DNA from: Neopestalotiopsis rosae
Lineage: Eukaryota; Ascomycota; Sordariomycetes; Amphisphaeriales; Sporocadaceae
Length of the DNA: 64,000 bases
Assembly (NCBI GenBank): GCA_023078685.1
Contig: JALGAS010000003.1
Span: 4,216,001-4,280,000, forward strand
Direction of reading: 5' to 3'
In this document: in pieces, positions 20,820-31,870 of the stretch
How the letters are laid out: every line of letters starts with the position of its first letter
How positions within the stretch are numbered: the stretch's first letter is position 1
The notes under the pieces: model-generated
Told to the model about the DNA's origin: nothing
Database searches by the model: none
The model's input: the letters and a program-made list of their open reading frames with translations, nothing else
Translations under genes and position numbers: made by a program

Positions 20820-22208
20820 TTATGCCGGTCTCCCTCCTGCCAAGTACATGAGCAAGCCAGGAGAACGACTCCTCTTGCGCTCCTTCTTGCGCACCCACTC
20901 AAACTCTGGCTCGAGCGCCGCGCCGTGGTGGTGGTGTTTGTGCTTCTTGGGCTTGTCTTCGATCGTCATGATCAACTTGCGGTTGCGCTCCTCTCTGATG
21001 ATTCTGGTGTGTCTCCACAGGATGTCCTGTTCCGCATCCGGAACCCATCTCTTGATCAGAATGTATTCGGGGTCCTGTAGCGGCGAAATGTGATTAGCAT
21101 CATGTTTCGATAAATACGCTTTGCGATACGTGTCATGGCCTTTGCCTTCTGATACAGAAGATGAGGGACAGTAACTTACGTTATCCATTTGGTAGTCAAC
21201 ATTGTACACCCGCAATGTCTCGATGGAGAGATGTCTCCGAGCCATGCGCGTATAGGTCGGCCTATTGTCCTCCTTTTCCTTCTTCTTCTCCTCCTTCTTC
21301 TCGACCTTCTTGCCGGCGATGATGGCGTTAATCTCCTTCTCGTCCAAGCCAGACTTGAGTAGCTGCTCCTGGAGCCGCTGCTTATACTCCTTGTCGCGCT
21401 GCTCCTTCTCCTCCCGTTCCTTGGCTATCCGGGCGGCCTCGTCCTTTTTATACTTTTCGACAGCGTCGCGGGCCTGCTTCTCTAGGCGTTGCTTCTCTAC
21501 GCGCTCCTCATCCTCCTTGCGCAGGCGCTCAACCTCGAGCTTGGTCTTGAGGCGACGCTCATTCTCCTCGCGCTCCTTGGCTTGGCGGATCTCCTCGAGC
21601 TCCTTCTTCATGTGACGCAGCTCGCGCTCCTCCTTGGCCGTCTTGTCACGGCGGCGGTCATCCTCCTCAATCTTGGCGACCAGCTTTAGCTCTGCCAGTT
21701 CCTTGCGGGCCCTTTCAAGTTCATCATCCTTGCGGGTCCGCGCCAGCTCGCGCTCAACCTCGCGCTCAACATCATGACGGCGCGAATCTCTCTCCCGGTA
21801 GTATGACGAGGAAGAAGAGTCGGCCCGTTCCCGCACGACTTTGGTGTGCCGTACAACCTCCTGGTGGTGTCGGTGACGCCCGTCGTCGGACGAGTCCGAG
21901 TCCGAGTCAGAATAATTGATGATATGGTTGTTAATGATGACTGGAGGCGCAGCGGGAGGCGGAGGAGGAGACAAAGGCGAGCTGTCGCGGCGGCGGCGGT
22001 CCCTTGACTTGGAACGGGCCGTCACCACGGTACGCTCTGTATGCTGGGGCATCAGAAAGCGCTCGCGGTCGTCATACCGAGCCCGGCGCGGCGCCTCGAC
22101 ATATTGGACAGGAGCGCGGACTGGGCGCGCAGGTGATGCGTGGCGCCGACTGATGTGAATGTCCATATCCGACTCGGAGTCGGAGTATCGCGAGCTATAC
22201 CGACTCAT
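20820..22208 (-). CDS. Highly charged coiled-coil protein, probably DUF8035 family
   Basis: Exons 21180-22208 and 20820-21074, with a 105-nt intron (GTAAGT, branch GCTAAT, CTACAG); 427 aa. The N-terminal 140 residues are Ser/Arg/Asp-rich and disordered, with RS/RD dipeptides, a proline run and a DSDSDSSDD acidic patch. Residues about 150-310 are a Glu/Lys/Arg-rich single-helix or coiled-coil segment. The conserved module spans the splice site: MARRHLSIETLRVYNVDY, then DPEYILIKRWVPDAEQDILW, which I associate with a fungal family annotated as DUF8035. The tail has a HHHH stretch and a basic RKKERKRSRSP patch, suggesting nuclear targeting. Function is unknown; an RNA- or chromatin-related role is only a guess from composition. 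The intron is a multiple of three without a stop, so its retention would add 35 residues just before the conserved module. Confidence 0.8.
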   Translation of the reverse strand: MSRYSSRYSDSESDMDIHISRRHASPARPVRAPVQYVEAPRRARYDDRERFLMPQHTERTVVTARSKSRDRRRRDSSPLSPPPPPAAPPVIINNHIINYSDSDSDSSDDGRHRHHQEVVRHTKVVRERADSSSSSYYRERDSRRHDVEREVERELARTRKDDELERARKELAELKLVAKIEEDDRRRDKTAKEERELRHMKKELEEIRQAKEREENERRLKTKLEVERLRKEDEERVEKQRLEKQARDAVEKYKKDEAARIAKEREEKEQRDKEYKQRLQEQLLKSGLDEKEINAIIAGKKVEKKEEKKKEKEDNRPTYTRMARRHLSIETLRVYNVDYQMDNVSYCPSSSVSEGKGHDTYRKAYLSKHDANHISPLQDPEYILIKRWVPDAEQDILWRHTRIIREERNRKLIMTIEDKPKKHKHHHHGAALEPEFEWVRKKERKRSRSPGLLMYLAGGRPA

Positions 22209-25200
22209 GTTGGGCTAATATGCCAAGAATATGTGTATATATGATTGTGTATATATATGGTTGGAGAGTTCTTATCCCGATCAGAGGGAGGACACGCCGA
22301 GTATAGTAACTCCGGTGTAGAGAGAAAGAAGATAAAGTTCCCCTCACTCCGAAAAAGTATGAGAATGCGACTATAATGTCGCCTTTTACCCAAATGGGCG
22401 AGGCACTGTTGGTTTTACGCAAGAGTGTGGCACAAGGCGGCACACCACGATAATGATCAAAAATGAGGAGAAAATTCACCGTCGTAAGAGTTTGCAGTGA
22501 AGAGACAAGGAAAAAGAGGGAGGAGAGGGATTAAAAGACAAAAGGATTCAAATTATTCAAAGGAAGGAAGAGAGTAAAGTCAAGTAAGTCAGCCGGGCTG
22601 ACAACTCGGGTGGAGAGGGGCTGGGGGCTGGAATCTGGTCCCGCCCATTTATCTTAGAAAGAGAAGCATCAGTAGGGTCCGGGGGTGTGTGGCCGCCATC
22701 CATCCATCGACTGGCTTGTACATTACCGTAATGGTTGGCTGGCTGGCTGTGTGTGTGAGAGGTCTGGCTGGCTACATTACGCGTGAGAAACTCACACAGC
22801 TTTTCTCACCTTCTCATTTCACTCGCTCGCTCAGTTAGTCAATCACTGAGGTCAGCTATTCAACTCACTCCTGCATACACGCCTGTATCCGATTCGGCGG
22901 TTCACAACAGTTGCAGCGCAGCGAGACTGAGATGGGTTGCCGGTGAAATGTATCTCGATGGCTATGCCATTCAGCAAGCAAACATATAGAGTCAGTCAGT
23001 CACCCATAATTTCCTCTAGTAACAGTTCATATAAGTCGTAGTGCAGTTGGCTTTTGCCGTCTGTCAGTCCGTCATGTTGACCATGAATGAGGGAACCCGG
23101 CACGGCAATATTTGGCGTGGATTAGATGACACTTCACCTTTCGAGCCGATGGGCAACCCCTGACCGGAAGGATTCTCTACCTAGTTGTCTGCTTCCATGC
23201 TGGATCCAAGTCTTGGTGGCCACCAGGGAGGAGCCGAGCAAGACTAGAGACGGGTTGAACCAGTGGGGGGCAGGTCGGTAAATAGGACATGCAGGTTGTT
23301 AGATGCATAGCTGCACAGATTGTGGCTCATCGAGGTAGTATGAATGATCTAGTATATACAGTAGGGCAGGCCGTGTGGCAGCACAGCCGTACCGACGGCG
23401 AATAAGACGAAGATCATGTCAAAGCGATCCCAGGCAGCTGAGGTCAAAGAGAGAGAGCGTGTGTGTGTGAGTGAGTGAGCCAGCCAGCCGGGCTCAAGGG
23501 TGGGGTACCTTTTGGCTTGGATGCGGTGCTGGCGTGCTTAGGACTCGTGAGTAGGTAGGTAACCTAGGTAGGTAGCAGAGATAGGTACCCAGCAGAGGAG
23601 GAATTAGAGCCTGGATGAGGCATTCCTACCAATACCGGCCGCATGTTAGGTGTAATGGAGGGGGAAACCTGAAGGCCAGGAAGGAAAGGACGTCCAGATT
23701 GGGTTGGGGGCTGAAAATAGAAGCAACAGCGTGCTCGGCGTGGTGCCAAATCTCAATGAGACAACCCTGAAAAGTCTACTTTTACATACATTAGTGCCTG
23801 TCTAGTCCAGGCTCACCCTGTTCTATACTACTAGTACCCCTCCTGGCAGCTTCTCAAAAGGTAACCCTCTGTACTAAGTTTAGTATACTAGGTCGGTACC
23901 ATGAACCCATGCCATCTTTTCCAACATGAGCAATAGAGACCAACATTATCCCTACTATACTTTGGGCTTGTGGTTGAATTTGGGCTCAACTGAAAGGACT
24001 GTTCGTCTTCTTCTCTTCCCCCGTGCTGAGAAAATCCCGCTGATCCTGTTGATCGAGAGGACACTCACCGCGTGATTGATGACCTGTATGGCCACAGGTT
24101 TCTTGGAACTATTGACATGGGTCAGGTTTGGGGGCCATTTCCACCAGGGACCTTTTGGTCGAATGTGGGTAAAAAAGAAAAGCAAAAAGTTACCACGAAA
24201 GAGGGGTAGGTTATGGTAAGGGTTTGGTAAGGCTGTACTCCAATGTTACATTTTGACAGCACACGCATGTCAAACATTTGAATTTCAAATGGACTGAGTA
24301 CGAAGCAGTGCTGTGAGCGAGAGAAGTTCCAACTCTAGAGCTTGAAAAGAAAGAGGAAAATAGTCATCTCCTCACCTACTCAGAGATGCATAAGAATGAC
24401 GAACGGTCATGTAAGTCAGAAACGGCCAAGGCTCGGGATGCAATCCTCACTGGCTGTCGAGACAGGTACAACAGCGGTCAGGATGCGGAATCGAGGCTAT
24501 CTCGGCACTCATCCTGCCTGTTCTCTCGGTCGGGACAACTCAGGTATCGGATATTTTATTTTCATCATTGTATTCTCTCTAACATTCTTGGTTGTTTTCC
24601 CCTTTTACCGAGTCAGCCACACATGTGAATATTCCTGACTATTTCTATAATTGATCTTCTCATGTTTTTTAAACTTTGATCGGTTGCCAATCGGTCGAAC
24701 CCGCCGTTGTGCCTGCCTGCCTGCCTGTCCCCTGTATGGTTTTAGCTTAGCAGTGCGACTCACCTCGCTGGCCAGTCTGCTGGGATTTGGATACTGTACC
24801 TATGTGGCTTGAACTTCGGAACTTCAACCTAACCACTTCCTGGACAAGTGCTTACATCTTTGTCATTCTTTCAATGCCACCTACACAAGTCAGATGGGGA
24901 AGTGAGGAAGAGGAGCGGGTGGACAAGCAAATGAGGGCCCAGGTATTTTGCCTCATTACTATCATGTGCTTCTTGTGTAATTATTGCCACGTCAAAAGCT
25001 GCGCATGACGAGTAGCGTACTTAGCAATTTGGTTGACATGAAACGAAAGTAGAAAAAGAGGAAGAAAAAGTTAACATCAGGCAGAATTAATGTTGTAGCA
25101 CATCGTGTGCCACTATGAATTTGACACATACCCATGGTCAGAGAATGCGCTGGACGATCACGAGCTGCGAGATTGGGCATTTTGTTCACATAGGAAGCGG

Positions 25201-25990
25201 CGCTGGTACATATGCCGGCTTCCAGCCACAACAAACCGCCTGTGAAGCTATCTCGAACTACTGATGGCCCTTTATTGATGCAGTGGCTGAATGCCTACTC
25301 CAGCCACCCAACACTTGTTAGTATTGGGCCAGAAAACAATCAAGTGACACGAGGCTGTGTGCTTAATCTCCGTCTTGTCGCCTCTCCCTGCTTTGACTTT
25401 AACTCTCATCTGATATGTTTTGTCTTATTCATTTTATTTGCTTGTTTATTTTTCTTCCTCCATACTCTTCGGCTCTCCGCCCTTCGTACTAGGTAGTGAA
25501 TCCGCCGTGCCGGTCCTGGTTCTTCCCGCTTCAGCACACCCTGCTGACAATGACAGCCGCAATCCAGTGCAACAAGGTTTGTACAGGAGGTAGGTGGCAG
25601 ACGCATTTCTAAATATGGAAATGCGCCACTCTCGAGCAGACATCAGAATGCACATGTGAAACACGACCGACTGAGCCGACAGAGATATACAGAGACGCGG
25701 CCGATCCTCGCAAGCACCTTCCGACATCACTGACCACTGCAAAACGTATGTATGCACAGCAACCTCGCGCTTTTTGCATCACCCTAGCTGCCTCGAAAGC
25801 ATGTTAAGACCGTTCCATAACCCAATATGCTCCCGCAACACGAGCCAGCAGAAAGAGCGTCGATGCCCCAGAGAGATGGTCTGGATACTGGCCAGCACCT
25901 CGAAAGAAGAAATGACTGAGGCTCGCTGACCAAGTCGGCCGAATCAGTGAGGGCGATGAGAATCGAAGCGTCAGCCGCTCATTTGTTTCA
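22209..25990. other. Large gene-poor region upstream of the DUF8035-like gene
   Basis: Nearly 3.8 kb with no gene I can support. The left part is the promoter and leader of the DUF8035-like gene, with TATATATA-type sequence at about 22236-22256 and GGCTGGCT repeats near 22730-22770. The middle has TAGGTAGGTA tandems near 23550-23590. The longest open frames (for example 24342-24638 plus, 25446-25757 minus) have no signal, domain or plausible codon pattern and are treated as chance. The right end is the prefoldin 3' region. A non-coding transcript or multi-exon small gene cannot be excluded by eye. Confidence 0.4.
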
Positions 25991-26609
25991 TCATGCGCCC
26001 ATTCCTCCCCTGAGCATCCGGTCAATGTGCTCCTTGCTGTTCTTTTGCGTGAGCTCTAGAGACTGAAGCTTCTTGCCTAGATTCTCAACCTCCTTCTGTG
26101 CGTCCTTGATTTGCGTGTCCAACTTGCCCTGAAGGCCCGACATGGGCAGGGCTACGAACCTTTTTTCAAGCCATGCAAATATTAGTAAGTCAGTCCTCCG
26201 GCAGCAGTTTGGTGTCATGGGTGGGCTGTGAATGTCGCGATATTGTGAAAATGATGCAGAAGAATAAAAGGGGATGAGATGATGAAAAAGAAAGGGGGGC
26301 AAGGGGGGTTGAACACACATCTTGCCGACGCCCTCATAGACGCCCGTATCGGCAGGCAGGGCCGAGACTTCAGTCTGGGTCAACTGCGCCATGCGGAGCT
26401 CGCGCTGCTTCGACGCCTGCTGCGTCCGGACGAGCGAGATCTGCTGTTGGGCCACGATGGCCTGCGTCTCAATCTCGCGGACGAGCTACAAGAGAAAAGA
26501 GGGCAGCAGAGCCCATTGATTAGCTAAAAGCAAGCTCTCGGATTCAATCAGGAGGGGCGAGGGGCAGACTGTCACCCACCTTCTGCAATGCCTCGTTGGA
26601 GATGGACAT
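25991..26609 (-). CDS. PFD1: Prefoldin subunit 1
   Basis: Beta-type subunit of the hexameric prefoldin co-chaperone, which hands nascent actin and tubulin to the CCT chaperonin in the cytosol. Three exons: 26580-26609 (only 10 codons), 26319-26485 and 25991-26159, with introns of 94 and 159 nt; 121 aa, matching the family length. Two long coiled-coil helices flank a beta-hairpin region: LVREIETQAIVAQQQISLVR at the start, YEGVGKMFVALPMSGLQGKL in the middle (with the splice site inside the Met codon), and EVENLGKKLQSLELTQKNSK near the end. The second intron's acceptor follows a purine-rich GAAAAAAG rather than a pyrimidine tract, but the frame and the conserved GKMFV join support it. Confidence 0.93.
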
Positions 26610-27451
26610 TTTGAATATTGATCCGTGGGCGAGGACAGATTTCAAGTGAGTGGTTCTTCTAATCACTCGACTGGACTGGCGCAGTAGGCCTGAGATGGCT
26701 GAATGAGCTGAGGTGGTTCAGCAATTGATTGATGTGTTGGATTGGGTACTTCGTACGTAGAATCCGATGCGTAAACTCAGCTAACCTAGCTCGACTGGAG
26801 GTCTCTGTAATGTGGGGGGCGGCGCCACTGCTTGTCTTGTGGGAGCCAACCAGCCAGCGCCAGCCTGATGGTAACTTTGCCATAGCTTGAGCCTCGCGTA
26901 GCACATGTGAACCCCTTTCAAGACAGTGCATTCGGGATATGCAAGTACATATATCTAAAAGGTCCTCAATATATCTTAACATATCAATTGACTATAGTCG
27001 TACTGAAACCTGCCTATGTATGCAAATGACCACCTAGAGCCAGGGGTATATGACCTGTGGTACCCATTCACAGCCATGTCACATTTGCATTTCACAAAAA
27101 CTGTATCCTTTGCAAAGCCTCATGGGATTGAGTTTAACACACGAATATCACCAATTCGGTAATGGCACATGTAGCCATTGAGATTGTTATGAGTCAATCC
27201 TGTTGTCTTGTTATAGGATACCATTGCTTTGGCACGAACCACCAGTACCGTTGGAACCCAGGGGAAACCCAAGATATCTGTCTACCTATGATCCCAAACG
27301 TGCCCCTCCGAAGCGCCATAACCTGCCCAAACCGCCCATCCGAATGACCCTGTAATGAGTTTGACCTCGTTACAGTACTTGCTTCATCCCATCATGCCCT
27401 GTGCTGTCCACACTCTACCAATCATCGCCATGCAGCCCCTAGAACATCCGA
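26610..27451. other. Intergenic region, prefoldin promoter / AMD1 3' side
   Basis: About 840 bp between two minus-strand genes, holding the prefoldin promoter and the AMD1 3' UTR. Short open frames at 26659-26982 and 27162-27347 show nothing recognisable. I see no RNA gene. Confidence 0.4.
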
Positions 27452-30400
27452 CTAGGACTGCTCCTCTTTCTCGCCACTCTTCTTAAGAGTGTTGCGTGTC
27501 GAGGCTACATCGTCGGAATCTTGCGCTGAGCCGTGGCGAATACTGCCCCGCCTAGAAGCTCTTGCCATCATGCCCGGAATGTATCTCGGTTCGTGCCCAG
27601 AGAGATGCGTATCGTGGTACGTTCCCGACTGAGGAGATGCCGAAACTGCTCCTTCAGCCCCCAGCTTGTTGGCATTCTTGTCCGTTGTGTGGGACCGATC
27701 GCTCGATTGCGGCTGACCTTGAGCCTCATGAAGTGCAGGACTGTTGACCTTGCTCTCTACAAATGATGCGTGCTTGGATACCGACTTTGGAGAAGCTGAT
27801 ACTGCAGCAACCGTGTGTTGCTGCTCTGGTACCTTGTGGTGAAGGCCCGAGTTGCTCGGCGCTGCTGGCTGGGTGTACTTTGTGATCCTACAACAAAGTG
27901 AGTCCAGTGGTCTTCATGGGAGACTCCCCGTCAGATATCAACTTACATGTGATGTTCTTCAACCCAGGTATGGTGACGGAACTCTTCTCGACGATCAGGC
28001 ACGTTGGTCTTGACCATGTTGTTCCCGTCTTTGCCTGGAAGGTTAAAGTTGTCTCCAAGCCATTGCTGTTTGATCGAATTTTCATAACCACTTTGCTTGA
28101 CCGAGTTCTTTGCAAACTCACACATGTCTACGGGGCTGAGCTTATAAATCTGCGCCGCGACTGCGTATTCTTCAATCAGAGGTTCCTTCGTAAAGGCAAA
28201 CTGTAGCGGGTCATCAGTGGAAAGAGAAACATTGAGTCCACGCTTGAAGTACTGATGGAACGGGTTCCTCTCATAGGCAAGGAAGAGTGCATTGTTGCTC
28301 AGAGGAGACATGGCAATACCAATCTGTTCAAGGTAAAACAGGTATTGCAGCAACGGGACCTTTCTCAGCAAGAGGCCGTGGCTGATGCTGTGACAGCATA
28401 GCAGAGCCACAGCAAGATGCTCGCTGTCTCCGGCCTCGCCACAGTGCGGCCGCAGGAGAAAGGTGTTGAACCCGCGCTGGCGTCGCCAGAAGTTGAGTGA
28501 CGACATGTTGGCAAACAGATAGTAGATCCAATAACTGTACGGGGGGTTCTGCTTGGAACGCCAGTCCTTGGGCACAGGGTACTTCTTGAAGAGCCGGCGC
28601 TCGACCTTACTTTCGTCGTCTACACTGTCAAAACCAATGACTCTCTGCAGGAATATGTGCAGCTTGGGGTGGCTCTGAGGGTCCTTGGTCACCTCGAACA
28701 AGGGCTGAAAGACGTTTTTAATAACCTCTTCAAAGCTCTCCATCATGCCGGTAGCCTTGTACACGTCGTACAGGCGCGGGATCTGAATGAGCCATCGGAC
28801 ATTGTGGGAGAAGAGCTTATTGTCAACAACCCAGGCAGCCAGCTTATCCCATTCGTCCAAGGTCCTGCCGTAGATGGAAATGCGCCACTCCACCATCTGA
28901 TACTTGCTGGACTCAAGATCGGCAATAACTTCCTTGGTGATCTCGGCCAAGTACCTGCCCTGTATGTGATTATCGGTTTTGAGAAAGATGGTCCTCAGAC
29001 GAGATTCTCCTATCGGGTTGTACTTGAGGTTGAACTTGTCAAACCGGTGAAAGGAGTCCACGTGGGCATGCATATCGAGCGTATCGATGCTTAGATCGTA
29101 CGCCGTGAGGTTGATACTTTCAAAGACCTCGGCCAACGTGAGTAGCTTGCCATCCCTGATCAAGACTGGCTCATCAGGACACTTCTTCATCTTACTCTTG
29201 ATGAAACGCAGCAGATGCTTCTGATTCATGCATGCAGAGTGGTGAACGTGAGTATCCACCTTTCTCACATTGTAAAAATCTCGATGAGGCACTTTCTTGC
29301 TGTCCGCAGTCTCTTGATACTCGTTCAAGAGCGCGTAGAGATTGAATTTTCCTTCGAGATACTGCAAGCGGCGGAAGGCAAAACTCTTGCTTGGTCCATC
29401 CGACGAGATGGACAGGATCGTTTCCAGATCCACATAAAAGTCCTTGAGCGTGGGCACGCCAATGATGGGAGTATTGGTGTGATCTGCACCATCGTTCTCG
29501 AAAACCTGATATACACTGTTCTCGTCAAGTCGAAACGTATATTCGCTGGACGTCGGCAGAGGCTCGAGCTCTTCCATATCAAAGTCCTCGCCAATATCGT
29601 GGCCAGGTTTGCGTTTCTTGGACGATCTCCTCCTGCGGTGCTCAGTGTTTGAGCTGCTGCGCTCCACACCTGATGGTTCCTGCTCGGAGCCTCCTGCAGG
29701 AAGCACCACACTGTTACTCAGGCTGTTAGCCGCGTTGGCCTGGGCCGTGTAAGGGCCAACCCATGCGGGCTCGGGAGGTGGAGGATATATGTCCCAGCTA
29801 GGGTCGTCCTTGGGGTTGTCACCATCCCTCTGCAAAGAAAGACGAATGTATTTATGACGAATGTCGAGGCATTTCTGGATATTGCCGAAAATGGAGCTCA
29901 ACTCGGCGGCAATATGAGGGTCTTCATCGACGAAACCACTGCCAATACCAGCAGCCGCACCGTCGGGTAGGCCCATGTCGGGTTGTACATGGTCATCCAA
30001 GGGGACGGACTCGTCATGACTGAAATGCGCTGCAGCAGGCGACTGATTACTGCCGTGACCTACAAGCGAAGGCCGCGTTGCAGTGCGAGGTGCTGACTCG
30101 GGGCCCATGGGAACATCTCTAATGTTGAGACCACCGACATCGGGCAGCCGGTTGTAGCTTGGGAGCCTGTTGAATCCTGGGGCAGATGGGGGCAAGGACA
30201 AAGAGCTTGCGCTAGGGTGGAGGTTCGAAGGGTGAGGGTGCGAGGTGATGCTGCGCAGCGGCCGAAGTGTGCGACTGGGAGCCAAAAGTCTCGTGGAGTT
30301 TGGCGAAGCCGGTGGAAAAGACTGGGCTGGCCGGGGCAGTAGCTTGCGATTGCCCCCAATTGCTACCGTCTGCTCTATGCTGACTTCTCTGGTAGAAGAG

Positions 30401-30661
30401 CTTCGCGTCGGTCTGGGTCATCTGGCGCTCGGCCACCGGGTCGTAGTATGCTGACCGCTTGGGAATGTCGCGCGGCAGCATACCCTCTGCGCCACCATCT
30501 CCCTCTCCCTCAATATCATGGCGGCCGCCCTGTTGGTCGACGTCCGAGTCATCGTCACTTCCAAGAACCTCGGACTCTAGCTCGTCTTCCTCGGAGGGCA
30601 AATCGACAGGCGCGAGCTCCTTCGGCGATGTAGAACCGGATTGCGGCTCCATTGTCGACAT
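27452..30661 (-). CDS. AMD1: AMP deaminase
   Basis: Converts AMP to IMP and ammonia in the purine nucleotide cycle; cytosolic homotetramer. Three exons: 30385-30661, 27947-30326 and 27452-27887; introns 58 and 59 nt; 1030 aa. The N-terminal 110 residues are acidic and Ser/Pro-rich, with a conserved DAKLFYQRSQ block. The catalytic amidohydrolase fold shows the zinc pair HVH at 452-454 (DTHVHHSACMNQKHLL) and the signature SLSTDDPLQF at about 793-802. A Ser/Gln-rich tail ends with YIPGMMARASRRGSIR. The second intron (GTAAGT...TTGTAG) is certain from the frame. The first intron is inferred from a frame change: donor GTCAGC at 30384 (or GTAGCA 18 nt further, giving 40 nt) with acceptor GCCAG at 30327. 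A sequence-level frameshift is the alternative. A probable 5'-UTR intron lies upstream. Confidence 0.95.
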
Positions 30662-31870
30662 TGTTATTTCTCTCGAGGCGATCGTGAGGAACAGCAGGTG
30701 ATTAGAAGCTCTGCGGCTCTACTCTGCAACACAGCGCACCGTCAGCGTTGGGTCGAATAATCGCTGGCTGTGTGCCAAGCTACAGTACATGGGTGTAGAT
30801 GCATGGTGAGGTGTGCAATGAGCATTGACTCACCGTCGAATTGAGGACGCTGACGCAATGGCTATGATCGGCCGGGGCCGAGGTCGAAGGCAGCGGAGAG
30901 TAGTCAGAGGACGAGGAGGAAGTAGATTATAGGTGGTCGGGTGCGTTGTCGGACCTCGCCAGTGAGGTAGGTAGGTGAAGCTGCCCAGGTTGAGGTTCAA
31001 GGTCCAGGTATATACGAATATATATATGCATACAAACTAGCTCGCGAGCCCTTGCAGGATTTAGTCGAGAGGAATAGCGGTAGAAGCCAGGAACGAAAAG
31101 GCGGGGCTAGCACTCAAGTGCTGGTTTGGCTGGTTGTGATCAGCACGTGTCGAGTTTCTTGGACCTCTTTTCTTCTGGTTACTTTTCTTTTTCTTCTTTC
31201 TTGGTTGCTTTTGTACTTTTTTTTACTTTTCTGCTTTTTCTTTTAATTGGACCCTGAAATAAAACTTAGAGGGGGGTGGGGTTGACTGATATGTACCCGA
31301 GTATAGGTACGTATCTTCTCAAGTGGGAAATATAGGTCACATAACTTATGCATTCGAAATATACTCTATCGTATAATCATACCTAAGCCGCCATTTTGTG
31401 ATAAAGTGACACGGTATCTACCTGGTAAAATAGTAAAGATGAAAGGAAATATTCACTTCTTATGACCGCCATGCACTTCACCCACCTTGCTTCTATAGTT
31501 TGAGAACAATGTCATCCAAAAAGATTACCTACACCCCGCTTATGGCAACTTGTCTTGTTGTGCAGGCAATGTCCAGCTACCATCGATACATGTGGTATGT
31601 AAGCCTTCTTGCAGGTCCTTTCGATGAAATCAAAGACTGGCTAGCCGTTCACGTTTCTCATCCAGTGGGTTCACCTTGTATCATCAAATCACGTTACATA
31701 GCATCATTTTCTTGTTAGTGCAGCCAATGTGTATATTTTGCTTGGCGAGATGTTGTCGTGCTTCCTAGACCCCAATTCAGCATCGAGTTTTCGTTTTCTT
31801 CTTGTCTAACCCGCCACTACATTATATGTACTCGCTCGCGAAATCATCACCACGTCTGTGTCAGGTGATA
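30662..31870. other. Intergenic region, AMD1 promoter / Yea4-like 3' side
   Basis: About 1.2 kb between tandem minus-strand genes. It contains the probable AMD1 5'-UTR intron, a GGTAGGTAGGT tandem near 30965, and a T/C-rich tract at about 31160-31250. The open frame at 31500-31718 has no recognisable features. Confidence 0.4.
30724..30833 (-). other. Probable 5'-UTR intron of AMD1
   Basis: On the minus strand a consensus donor GTGAGT at 30833, a CGCTGAC branch-like site and a TTGCAG acceptor at 30724-30725 define a 110-nt intron, 62 nt upstream of the AMD1 start codon. No coding frame is implied. Inferred from splice consensus only. Confidence 0.55.

Noticed and set aside
24342..24638. 98-aa frame with a hydrophobic C-terminus
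   Set aside because: Single hydrophobic run from T-rich DNA, no supporting splice or start context.
28657..29652. Plus-strand frames of 145 aa opposite AMD1
   Set aside because: Shadows of the AMP deaminase coding strand.
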